From Gammaproteobacteria bacterium (lineage in GTDB: Bacteria > Pseudomonadota > Gammaproteobacteria > JABCZS01), in contig JABDAR010000002.1 of assembly GCA_013289085.1 (NCBI GenBank), forward strand, positions 1-64,000: 64,000 nt of DNA, written 5' to 3'. The translations under genes were made by a program, and so were the position numbers. Positions 52,460-60,589 of the stretch are shown piece after piece (position 1 is the stretch's first letter; the number at the start of each line of letters is the position of its first letter). The notes under the pieces were generated by a model. The model was not told the DNA's origin, searched no databases, and saw only the letters and a list, made by a program, of their open reading frames with translations.

Positions 52460-54289
52460 TCAATCCTCGTCTTCTAAGAAACTGCGTAATTGTTCAGATC
52501 TGGAAGGATGACGTAGTTTTCTGAGGGCTTTAGCTTCGATTTGTCTAATCCGTTCGCGAGTAACGTCAAATTGTTTGCCTACTTCTTCCAAAGTGTGATC
52601 AGTATTCATTTCTATACCAAAGCGCATACGTAAAACTCTAGCTTCACGTTGAGTTAAAGTACCTAATACTGCAGTTGTAGCTTCTTGTAAACCACGGGTT
52701 GTTGCGGCATCGATTGGAGACAACACTGTAGTATCTTCAATAAAATCACCTAAATAAGAATCTTCATCACCAATGGGAGTTTCCATGGAAATCGGTTCTT
52801 TAGCGATTTTTAGAATTTTACGAATTTTATCTTCAGGCAATTCCATACGTTCAGCCAATTCTTCAGGTGTGGGTTCATAACCATTTTCCTGCAGCATTTG
52901 TCTTGAAATACGATTAAGTTTATTAATGGTTTCAATCATATGTACGGGAATACGAATAGTCCTGGCTTGATCGGCAATCGAGCGGGTAATCGCTTGACGT
53001 ATCCACCAAGTGGCATAAGTAGAAAACTTGTAACCACGACGGTATTCAAATTTATCTACGGCTTTCATCAAACCGATATTGCCTTCTTGAATTAAATCTA
53101 AGAATTGCAAACCACGATTAGTGTATTTTTTCGCAATTGAAATCACTAAACGTAAGTTGGCTTCCACCATTTCTTTCTTGGCGCGTCTCGCTTTTGCTTC
53201 ACCTATCGAAATTTGGCGATTGAGTTCTTTAATTTCATTAATCGATAAGTGCGTGTCTTGTTCTAAAGTTTGCATATCACGTTGTGCTTGTAAGACAACA
53301 TCACGATGCAATTTTACGCTTTCAGAATAAGCACTACGTTTTTTCGCTTCTTTATCCAGCCATTCTAAATCCACTTCATGCCCTGGAAAAGAAGCGATAA
53401 ATACTTCACGTGGCATTTTTGCATCTTTCACACAGGCTTTCATAATAACGCGCTCTGCCGTACGCACTTGGCTGACCATACTGCGTACCCGTTTGGTCAA
53501 TTTATCAAATTGACGTGGCGTTAACCGAAACCTGGTAAACTCATGGGATAAAGTATCTTGCAAAGTTTGAAGTTTTTTCTCATTGGGTTTAGCTTTTTTA
53601 CTTTCTTTCATAAATGCTAAATAAGCACTTTCCAAAGCATCAAAGCGTGCGCGCACGACTTCAGGATCAGGGCCTGTATCACCGGCTTCACCTTCGCCGC
53701 CTTCTTCTTCATCTTCTTCAGGAATTACTTCTTCTTCGATCACAGGTTCTGCGGCGACAATGGCTTCAATTTCTTCACCACTATCATCGGCATCAAAAAA
53801 TCCAATTAATAAATCAGAAAAACGTAATTCCCCACTTTCTAAATTTGCACGTTCATCTAAAAAGTCTTGAATCAAGGCAGGGTAAGTTGCAAAAGCCGCC
53901 ATAACTTCGCGCAAGCTTTCTTCAATACGTTTAGCAATAACAATTTCACCTTGGCGGGTTAATAATTCAACTGTACCCATTTCACGCATATACATACGCA
54001 CTGGATCAGTAATATGACCTAATTCAGCATCCATGGCGAGCACGGCAGCAGCTTCATCATCCACCACTTCTTCTGTTTTTTCAGCAAATAACAGCACTTC
54101 TTCATCAGGTGATTCTTCATAGACTGGAATTCCCATTTCTTTGAGCCTTGCCACGATGTCTTCAACACGTTCAGGGTCGATAGTAATGGGCAAATTATCT
54201 TTGACTTGATCCAGGGTCAGGTAGCCTTGCTCCGTACCACGGTCTATCAATTGTTTGAGTTCTAATTGCTGTTTTCTGTGATTGCTCAT
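52460..54289 (-). CDS. rpoD: RNA polymerase sigma factor RpoD (sigma-70)
   Basis: The 609-residue housekeeping sigma. Region 1.1 is at the N-terminus, region 1.2 holds [21 protein letters not shown], and an acidic Glu-rich insert (about 190-205) lies in the non-conserved region. Region 2 is nearly invariant ([37 protein letters not shown]). Region 4.2 reads [20 protein letters not shown]. It is last in the rpsU-yqeY-dnaG-rpoD operon. Confidence 0.99.
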   Translation of the reverse strand: MSNHRKQQLELKQLIDRGTEQGYLTLDQVKDNLPITIDPERVEDIVARLKEMGIPVYEESPDEEVLLFAEKTEEVVDDEAAAVLAMDAELGHITDPVRMYMREMGTVELLTRQGEIVIAKRIEESLREVMAAFATYPALIQDFLDERANLESGELRFSDLLIGFFDADDSGEEIEAIVAAEPVIEEEVIPEEDEEEGGEGEAGDTGPDPEVVRARFDALESAYLAFMKESKKAKPNEKKLQTLQDTLSHEFTRFRLTPRQFDKLTKRVRSMVSQVRTAERVIMKACVKDAKMPREVFIASFPGHEVDLEWLDKEAKKRSAYSESVKLHRDVVLQAQRDMQTLEQDTHLSINEIKELNRQISIGEAKARRAKKEMVEANLRLVISIAKKYTNRGLQFLDLIQEGNIGLMKAVDKFEYRRGYKFSTYATWWIRQAITRSIADQARTIRIPVHMIETINKLNRISRQMLQENGYEPTPEELAERMELPEDKIRKILKIAKEPISMETPIGDEDSYLGDFIEDTTVLSPIDAATTRGLQEATTAVLGTLTQREARVLRMRFGIEMNTDHTLEEVGKQFDVTRERIRQIEAKALRKLRHPSRSEQLRSFLEDED

Positions 54290-54356
54290 TTTATAATAAA
54301 TCCTAAAATCTTGTAGAAAAAGTCCTTAACGAATACCCGCCTTCATCCGTAAGTGC

Positions 54357-54374
54357 TGTAAGCCTTGGCTTACA
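54357..54374 (-). promoter_or_regulatory. Hairpin between dnaG and rpoD
   Basis: TGTAAGCC-TT-GGCTTACA, an 8-bp perfect inverted repeat in the 149-base dnaG-rpoD gap. In RNA it would form a stem with a small loop. In E. coli the dnaG-rpoD gap is an RNA processing site that lets rpoD be expressed more than dnaG. A similar role here is inferred. Confidence 0.45.
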
Positions 54375-54438
54375 TTTTGAGGTCGCATATTCTATGACCC
54401 CTAAAAACCAAAAAGATTCAACATTATTTCAATTATTT

Positions 54439-56187
54439 TTATACTTCTTCATCTTTTCTTAATAATTCATGAATTTTGCTGCGATCGGCAGGATTTAGCT
54501 CGGATAAATCGTCTCTTCTAATCTTAGCTAAGAGATGACCTAACTGAACTTGTGTCACTTCCTGGTGTAATTTATTTACAATATCCGTAAATTCCCGCAC
54601 TATCGCATCATCTTCAGTCAGCAACAAAGGTTTTGCTGCAAGTGCTGCTAACTCTTGCTGCACGGCTTCTGGCCAATGTGCCAAAAGAGCCCCGATACTT
54701 AAACTGGGTTGCGCTTGCAATAAGTGCACCAGTTCAATCAATAATCCCGTATTCGCATAAGGCAAAACCTGTAATTCTTCTATCTTATTCACTAACCCGA
54801 CTACTTCTGTACGTTGCAATAATAAACACAGTGCTCTATCAACAGGCGATAAGCCTCCTGTTTTTGCAGGAGCCCTGGCTATTTTTCTTGTGTTTACTTG
54901 TCCAGGAAAAATAGCTTCTAAGAGCCTTGCTCGATTTAAGCGCGTATATGGCATCAACTGCTCTATAAGCATTTCGCGTAATACCCCTTGAGGTAATTGC
55001 GCCAATAAGGGTGATGCTAAACTCACTAACCGTGCTTGACCACTCACATAACTAGTATCGACTTGGGCCAACAAATGTTTAATAAAAACTTCAGAAAAAG
55101 GTGTCGCTTTTTTTATCAGTTGTAAAAATGCATCCTTGCCTAATTCACGTACAAAACTATCTGGATCATACCTATTCGGTAAGAAAATAAACTTTAATGA
55201 ATATTCATCTGAAAGTAAAGGCAAACTGGTTTCTAATGCACGCCATGCGGCATCTCGCCCAGCATCATCACCATCAAAACATAATATCACTTCCGGTGTT
55301 AAACGAAATAAACGTGTCAATTGTTTGGGTGTCAATGCAGTGCCCATCGTCGCAACCGTTGTGGTAATACCATATTGGGCGAGTGCCACTACATCCATAT
55401 AACCTTCAACTACAACCATATAATCAAATTGGCGCTTTGCTTGCATGGCTTCATACAAACCATAAAGCTCACTACCTTTATGAAAAAGAGCAGTTTCTGG
55501 TGAATTCAAATACTTAGGTTCACCTTTATCTAAAATGCGTCCACCAAAACCTAATACCCGCCCGCGCTTATCGCGAATGGGAAACATAATGCGATCACGA
55601 AACCTATCATAATGAGAATTATTTTTTTCAATAAGCATGCCAGTTGCAAGTAATTCACTGCGCTTAGGATTAAATTTTTTTAATAATGAATCCCATTCAG
55701 AAGGAGAGTAGCCGATGGCAAACTGTTTGCATATTTCTCCAGTTAGACCTCGGTCTTTTAAATATTGAACCACCCGTTCTTTTTGTGGATGATGTTTTAA
55801 TTGTTGGCAATAAAACTGCATGACTTCTTTTAATAAATCATAATGATCAACATTAGATTTTTCATAAGTAGTATTGCTACTATATTCTTTAGGTAAACTT
55901 ACGCCTTGTTGTTTGGCTAAATATTCTACGGCTTCAATAAATGAAAAACGATCATAAGCCATTAAAAAACCAATGGCATTGCCGCTGGCGTGACAGCCAA
56001 AGCAATAATAAAACTGCTTGGTTTGACTTACGGTAAATGAGGATGATTTTTCTTGATGAAAAGGACAAAGGCCTTTTAAATTATGGCCAGCCGATTTTAA
56101 GGGCACGCGGGCTTCAATCAGCTCAACAATATCCGTGCGAGCGATTAAATCATCGATAAAATGTTGCGGAATAGTTTGGTACGACAT
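54439..56187 (-). CDS. dnaG: DNA primase DnaG
   Basis: A 582-residue primase that lays RNA primers at the replication fork. The zinc-binding CHC2 finger is Cys41, His44, Cys62, Cys65 (CPFH...CFGC). The catalytic TOPRIM part has VVVEGYMDVVALAQYGI and CFDGDDAGRDAA. The C-terminal helicase-binding domain is present but poorly conserved. ATG 56187 is preferred to the longer frame to 56229, which runs into the yqeY end. Confidence 0.97.
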   Translation of the reverse strand: MSYQTIPQHFIDDLIARTDIVELIEARVPLKSAGHNLKGLCPFHQEKSSSFTVSQTKQFYYCFGCHASGNAIGFLMAYDRFSFIEAVEYLAKQQGVSLPKEYSSNTTYEKSNVDHYDLLKEVMQFYCQQLKHHPQKERVVQYLKDRGLTGEICKQFAIGYSPSEWDSLLKKFNPKRSELLATGMLIEKNNSHYDRFRDRIMFPIRDKRGRVLGFGGRILDKGEPKYLNSPETALFHKGSELYGLYEAMQAKRQFDYMVVVEGYMDVVALAQYGITTTVATMGTALTPKQLTRLFRLTPEVILCFDGDDAGRDAAWRALETSLPLLSDEYSLKFIFLPNRYDPDSFVRELGKDAFLQLIKKATPFSEVFIKHLLAQVDTSYVSGQARLVSLASPLLAQLPQGVLREMLIEQLMPYTRLNRARLLEAIFPGQVNTRKIARAPAKTGGLSPVDRALCLLLQRTEVVGLVNKIEELQVLPYANTGLLIELVHLLQAQPSLSIGALLAHWPEAVQQELAALAAKPLLLTEDDAIVREFTDIVNKLHQEVTQVQLGHLLAKIRRDDLSELNPADRSKIHELLRKDEEV

Positions 56188-56197
56188 AGTATGCGAA

Positions 56198-56653
56198 TTA
56201 ATGACTGAGTATGTCTTTAACTGTAGCACTTAATACAGCCATATCGACCCGGCCTTGAACCTCTGGTCTTAATATAGCCATGACATTGCCCATGTCTTTA
56301 ATAGAGGTAGCATTACTTGCCTTAACCGCTTCTTTAACTAAATTGGCAAGCGCAGCTGTATCTAAAGGTTCAGGTAAGTAACTTTGAATAATAACAAGTT
56401 CAGATTGTTCTTGCGCGACTAAATCGTCACGATTAGCCGCTTGATAATGGGTAATAGATTCGCGACGTTGTTTAGCGGCCTTATCTAAGACCGCTAATAC
56501 TGCCGCATCGTCTAAAGAAATACGTTCATCTATTTCACGTTGTTTAATCGCAGAAATAATCAAACGTATGGTCCCTAAGCGTTGTTTGTCGCCTGCTTTT
56601 AACGCTGCTTTCATATCATCCTGCAAACGTTGTTTTAAGCTAGACTCGCTCAT
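56198..56653 (-). CDS. YqeY/GatB-like protein
   Basis: A 151-residue protein of the YqeY family, related to the tRNA-binding tail of GatB. It has LKQRLQDDMKAALKAGDKQRLGTIRLIISAIKQ-type N-terminal helices, the segment EQSELVIIQSYLPEPL and DMGNVMAILRPEVQGRVDM. The function may be linked to aminoacyl-tRNA amidation, but is unproven. ATG 56653 is chosen because GGAG lies 8 bases upstream. It sits between rpsU and dnaG as in many gammaproteobacteria. Confidence 0.92.
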   Translation of the reverse strand: MSESSLKQRLQDDMKAALKAGDKQRLGTIRLIISAIKQREIDERISLDDAAVLAVLDKAAKQRRESITHYQAANRDDLVAQEQSELVIIQSYLPEPLDTAALANLVKEAVKASNATSIKDMGNVMAILRPEVQGRVDMAVLSATVKDILSH

Positions 56654-56665
56654 GACCTGCTCCAA

Positions 56666-56893
56666 TTAACGATTATCGTGAAATTCACGCATTTGTTTAT
56701 TTTCTCGGCCTAATTTTTTGTGATGCCGCTTAACAGCAGCAGCCTTTTCACGCTTACGCGCTTCTGAAGGTTTCTCAAAACCATTAGCCCGACGACGCGC
56801 TTTAGCAGCACGACCTTCTTTATCACTTTCGCGACGAAAACGTCTAACGAATTGCTCAAAAGATTCCATTTCCTTCTTGATGACTACAGCCAT
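56666..56893 (-). CDS. rpsU: Ribosomal protein bS21
   Basis: A 75-residue basic protein of the 30S head near the anti-Shine-Dalgarno end of 16S rRNA. It shows ESFEQFVRRFRRESDKEG and the Arg/Lys-rich KARRRANGFEKPSEARKREK. It opens the macromolecular-synthesis operon. A perfect -10 TATAAT on the minus strand (56932-56927) lies about 35 bases upstream of the start. The ATG at 56893 fits the family better than the upstream ATG at 56908. Confidence 0.95.
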   Translation of the reverse strand: MAVVIKKEMESFEQFVRRFRRESDKEGRAAKARRRANGFEKPSEARKREKAAAVKRHHKKLGRENKQMREFHDNR

Positions 56894-57057
56894 CGAAATC
56901 ACCACCATAAGTTGTTAAAAAGATTAATTATACACCAAGGTTTGGATATTACTGACTTTTCTTGAGAAAAGCAAACAAATACGCATGAGTTATAGAAGCT
57001 TTTTCTATGGCTCAAAAATTGCAACCATATGAAAATAAAAGATTTTTTAAATTTTGG

Positions 57058-57948
57058 TTAATGATTCGTTTGAATATTTTTGATTTCTTCAATAGATAAA
57101 CCTGTGACGCGCGCAACTAAAGCCGCATCTATACCTTCTTCTAACATACGCTGAGCTATTAAAAGCTTACTTTCTTGGCGACCTTCCTTCCTTAACATCT
57201 GCGCAATAGTCATGCTTACACCTCCAACTTTATCATTCATAGTCTGTAAAACCTCTAAGATTTTATCATACTGCTGGGTACCTGCCGTGTGGAATATATA
57301 CCCTAATAATACCCCAAAAAGGTCTTTTTCACCAAGCGCCAATAACTCTTCAAGTGCATCCTGCATTGTTTTTAATCGCAAGGCAATATCTTGAGATCGC
57401 CTGTGCTTCATCACAAATGACATCAATCCAGAAAACGTATATTCTCTGAAATCCTCATCTTCAATCTGCCCCAAATCAATTACGTTAATCGGCTCTAATA
57501 AATATTGCCTACCTATTACTTGATATTCTTTAACAAATAATTCATCTAATTTACGCGCATAAGGATACGGCGAAATTTTTCCATGATAAAACACCAATGG
57601 GTACACCAATGGTAATTCTTCTGTTTTATATTGCCGCGCATGATCATGCATAATCGCCAAAGCGTAACGCATAATTTGTAAAGGCATTAAACGTTCAGCT
57701 TCACTTTTATGATCAATCAACAAATACAAATAAGCCAAGCTCTCGCCCATGCGCACACTATAAACCATGTCCGTCACCGACTTCCGCAATTTCACATCCA
57801 CATGAATATCTTTTTGCAAAGTCAAAGTTGTCAAATCAATAAGATTCAAAATATCTTTAGGCAAATACTGCACAAAAAACTGCCGCGCCGCGCGCAGGTC
57901 CGTCATACAATAAGTAAAAGTCCGGTCGTGAAGATCCATCTTGGACAT
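57058..57948 (-). CDS. Rpn-family recombination-promoting nuclease / PD-(D/E)XK transposase-like
   Basis: A 296-residue protein of the Rpn/YhgA-like family, nuclease-like proteins once called putative transposases. Family segments are HDRTFTYCMTDLRAARQFF, the nuclease-core stretch YLYLLIDHKSEAERLMPLQIMRYAL, and PLVYPLVFYHGK. The C-terminus (MLEEGIDAALVARVTGLSIEEI) is a helix-turn-helix-like tail. Its neighbourhood is accessory DNA with a broken toxin gene. The start is ATG 57948, with AAAGG upstream. Confidence 0.9.
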   Translation of the reverse strand: MSKMDLHDRTFTYCMTDLRAARQFFVQYLPKDILNLIDLTTLTLQKDIHVDVKLRKSVTDMVYSVRMGESLAYLYLLIDHKSEAERLMPLQIMRYALAIMHDHARQYKTEELPLVYPLVFYHGKISPYPYARKLDELFVKEYQVIGRQYLLEPINVIDLGQIEDEDFREYTFSGLMSFVMKHRRSQDIALRLKTMQDALEELLALGEKDLFGVLLGYIFHTAGTQQYDKILEVLQTMNDKVGGVSMTIAQMLRKEGRQESKLLIAQRMLEEGIDAALVARVTGLSIEEIKNIQTNH

Positions 57949-57977
57949 AAGCCTTTCTCAAATTTCTTCAAAGGCAA

Positions 57978-58000
57978 TTGCGAAACAGCCTGTTTCGCAA
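57978..58000. repeat. Perfect 10-bp hairpin upstream of the Rpn gene
   Basis: TTGCGAAACA - GCC - TGTTTCGCAA. The arms are perfect and the loop is three bases. It lies 29 bases upstream of the nuclease ATG, so it is in its leader or promoter. It may be a mobile palindrome or operator. Confidence 0.6.
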
Positions 58001-58251
58001 ATTTCTAGAGTCCTCTGAACTCGATATCATCTCAGAAAAGTGTTGATTTGTCATATATTATTAACTATTATTTGATATAAACATCATATAAAAAACATTT
58101 ATGGATCAAATGTGAGTTGATTTTCGATACTGATGATTTATTTGAGTAATATATGAATTTTGAAAATAATCAGGACTTATGATATTAATTATATAAATGA
58201 TTTACAATCACATTAAAAAGCATTAAAGCGCAAACCTTAAACTTTATATTT

Positions 58252-58291
58252 AAAAAGATATCTATTATAATATCTATATAAATATCTTTTT
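58252..58291 (+). promoter_or_regulatory. Promoter/operator of the YefM antitoxin gene
   Basis: AAAAAGATAT (58252-58261) and ATATCTTTTT (58282-58291) form a perfect 10-bp inverted repeat around a 20-base spacer. The spacer holds a perfect -10 TATAAT (58266-58271) and repeated ATATCTAT units. YefM represses its own promoter in known systems, so this is a likely autoregulatory site. The ribosome site AGGAG follows immediately. Confidence 0.75.
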
Positions 58292-58302
58292 AGGAGTCTC
58301 AT

Positions 58303-58530
58303 ATGCAAATCATCACCGCAACAGAGTTAAAACGAGACATGAAACAAATACTTGAACGCTCCATAGCCAGCAAAGAACCCATCATCATCAAACGCCCACA
58401 CGGCCATGATATGGCATTAATTTCCTTATCTGAATATGAATCTCTAAAAGAAACCGCCTATTTATTAGGCGAAAAAGCCAATGCCGAACACTTAGCGCAG
58501 TCTATAAAACAATTAAAGGATCTAGAGTAA
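58303..58530 (+). CDS. YefM/Phd-family antitoxin
   Basis: A 75-residue antitoxin. The start MQIITATELKRDMKQIL and the strand-helix segment PIIIKRPHGHDMALISLSEYESLKETAYLL are typical YefM. It is followed 2 bases later by a broken YoeB toxin, so it is an antitoxin without an intact cognate toxin. It may survive as an orphan repressor or as protection against an incoming YoeB. Confidence 0.9.
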   Translation: MQIITATELKRDMKQILERSIASKEPIIIKRPHGHDMALISLSEYESLKETAYLLGEKANAEHLAQSIKQLKDLE

Positions 58531-58532
58531 AC

Positions 58533-58740
58533 ATGGAAATTGCTTTCACGAATATCGCCTGGGATGATTACCTAAACTGGCAACAACATGATAACAGGTT
58601 TGGGTAAACCCGAACCATTGAAATATCAATTAAAGGGCTATTATTCACGCAGAATTAATCAAGAACATAGACTTGTATATCAAGTCACAAAAGAAAATGT
58701 GTTACATATCATTTCAGTACGGTATCATTACGAAAAATAA
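58533..58740 (+). pseudogene. YoeB-type toxin, broken by an internal deletion
   Basis: The N-terminal part MEIAFTNIAWDDYLNWQQHD is YoeB-like but runs into a stop at 58605-58607. The C-terminal part continues in another frame: GLGKPEPLKYQLKGYYSRR followed by INQEHRLVYQV and ending SVRYHYEK. It keeps the catalytic Glu/Arg/His region. About 47 bases, coding for the middle (KRIxxLIxDI region), are missing. That shifts the frame and removes core structure, so no active endoribonuclease can be made. Confidence 0.9.
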
Positions 58741-58770
58741 ATTTCTCATCAAGTGATCGTCAACTCAACA

Positions 58771-58791
58771 CCCCGCGACTTGCTCGCGGGG
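58771..58791. repeat. GC-rich REP-like hairpin
   Basis: CCCCGCGA - CTTGC - TCGCGGGG, a perfect 8-bp stem with a 5-base loop, strikingly GC-rich for this region. It lies between the broken toxin and the convergent large gene. It may be a REP-type element or a 3' end signal. There is no T run. Confidence 0.7.
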
Positions 58792-58814
58792 CCAGAATGA
58801 ATGCCGCGCAAATT

Positions 58815-60548
58815 TTACAGTTTTGCTTTTAAAGTAAATTCTGTTTTAGGAGTTATTTCTGCTGCGAAATCTTCTCTTGTCGGCGCATTAACAACACTTG
58901 ATGCGCTAGAGCTTGCAGTATTGCCATCATCTTTTTTCACTTTATACAAATCATTCACATGCAATCTCCAAGCATCACGGATTCCATTTCCTGTTGTCCA
59001 AGCCTCTTTAGTTGGAGAAAGTGCATCAAATAAATTTGTTAAGGCAGCTTGGTCGTTTGCTGTATTTTTTACAGAAGATTGTTGCTCATGATCGCTTTTG
59101 GTTTGAAATATTATATATTCACCATGTTTCTCTGCAAATTTTTGATTTTTAGAAGATGCTTCTTCTTGAGGATATTTCACATATCTACCACCATGTACTT
59201 TTGTTAAGTCTTCCTCTGTAAATACATCCAGTTTTTCATCACCATCCTCAGAAGCTTCTTCTACAAAACTTTTAATCCGTTCATTATTTTCATTTGAACC
59301 ATTTCCATTTGCTTCATAATTATCATCAAGGTCATCACCGTCGTTGTTATCGTCACGATCTTGACGTACTAAGCCTGCAGGTGTACCGTGCGTAACATTG
59401 GTAAATAGTTTTTTCCTTTTAGGCGTTGCATTATGTTGAGAAGCTTGCTGTCCAAGTCTTTCTTCCAATTGTTGAATCTTCTGTCGATCCAATTGTCGTT
59501 CTTTTAGTAATTGTTGAACTTGCTCTGGAGCTTGTTGTTTCAAATTCTTCGTATTAAAAATATCATTTAATAAACCTAATGAACGAAATCCAGCATTGTT
59601 TATAGCATTAAAATATTTCTTTAAATCTGTATATGCTAAAGAAGTTTTTTCGCTAAAAGAAAACAAACCTCGCGGCTTTAACAAAATATCGCAAATTTTT
59701 TCTCTATATATTGGATCATCTTTATAAACCAATAGTAGATCAAACCATTGATGCGCAGTAAGATATTTTTCATCATAATCATCAAGTGAGAAAAAACTTC
59801 TAGAGTTTTGGCGATTTATTAAAGCCTCTAAAATGTCTGTATGATTTTTAGCATGCACCACCAATTGCGCAACGTTATCGTTAATAATATCTGTGCTATT
59901 GATATCAATTAAACTATCTACTTTAGCATTAATAATGCGTTTTGCTGTTGTGATTTCATCTGAAAAAAGTGCTAACCATTTACTCCATAAAAGTGAAAAT
60001 GTGCTTAATGGTTTACTGGATATTGATTTTATCCATGTATTTGCAGCTTGATAACCCTGCGTACGCATTGTTGAGTTTCCTGCAAACACATTAGTAAATT
60101 CTTCAGAAGCCTCAAGCTTTGCTTTTTCTAACAATTGATGATTTTCAGATTTCGTTGTTTGTGAAGTTTCAGCTCGTTGAATTAAAGCAAATCCATTTGT
60201 AATCAACTCTAGCTCCGTTTTCGCTTTCTTAAGCATTTCTGTTTTAGCAAATTTATCTAACAATAAATTAGTAAATTCCTGTTCATCTTTAAAAATAGCT
60301 GCACCACTATTATTTTTTATATGGGGAAGCCACACTATGATAGATTGAGCGATAGACAAAGACAAAACTGATAACTCTAAGAGGTATTCTTTTACTGTGG
60401 CATCTGTTTTATTTTCTCTGAGAAATATCCCAATTTTATTTCTTAAAACACTTTCAGATAAATCTGCATCATCTACTACAGGTCTTAATCCTTTTAACCA
60501 AGTCAATGCTTCTGTTGATAACTGATCAAGAAAAATAAATTTCGCCAT
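58815..60548 (-). CDS. Unknown 577-residue protein with coiled coil, basic cluster and acidic region
   Basis: No family recognised. Residues about 1-340 are mostly helical. A coiled coil (about 342-372) is followed by PKRKK (376-380), a basic cluster like a classical nuclear-localisation signal. Then comes a very acidic, Asn-rich linker (about 395-450) and a C-terminal part with FDALSPTKEAW. There is no signal peptide. It ends PKTEFTLKAKL, nearly the same tail as the protein at 22734-23915. It lies 41 bases after the next gene upstream and is probably co-transcribed. An effector is possible but unproven. The ATG has GAGAGG upstream. Confidence 0.7.
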   Translation of the reverse strand: MAKFIFLDQLSTEALTWLKGLRPVVDDADLSESVLRNKIGIFLRENKTDATVKEYLLELSVLSLSIAQSIIVWLPHIKNNSGAAIFKDEQEFTNLLLDKFAKTEMLKKAKTELELITNGFALIQRAETSQTTKSENHQLLEKAKLEASEEFTNVFAGNSTMRTQGYQAANTWIKSISSKPLSTFSLLWSKWLALFSDEITTAKRIINAKVDSLIDINSTDIINDNVAQLVVHAKNHTDILEALINRQNSRSFFSLDDYDEKYLTAHQWFDLLLVYKDDPIYREKICDILLKPRGLFSFSEKTSLAYTDLKKYFNAINNAGFRSLGLLNDIFNTKNLKQQAPEQVQQLLKERQLDRQKIQQLEERLGQQASQHNATPKRKKLFTNVTHGTPAGLVRQDRDDNNDGDDLDDNYEANGNGSNENNERIKSFVEEASEDGDEKLDVFTEEDLTKVHGGRYVKYPQEEASSKNQKFAEKHGEYIIFQTKSDHEQQSSVKNTANDQAALTNLFDALSPTKEAWTTGNGIRDAWRLHVNDLYKVKKDDGNTASSSASSVVNAPTREDFAAEITPKTEFTLKAKL

Positions 60549-60589
60549 GTTGACCTCTCTTTTTTATTTAGTTTATTTATTGATTACTG

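Larger units (their letters stand above)
57949..58302. other. 354-base gene-free AT-rich region
   Basis: Between the divergent nuclease and antitoxin genes. It contains a 10-bp hairpin (57978-58000) near the nuclease start and the antitoxin operator/promoter (58252-58291). The 250 bases between are very AT-rich and show no frame I can defend. Confidence 0.6.
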
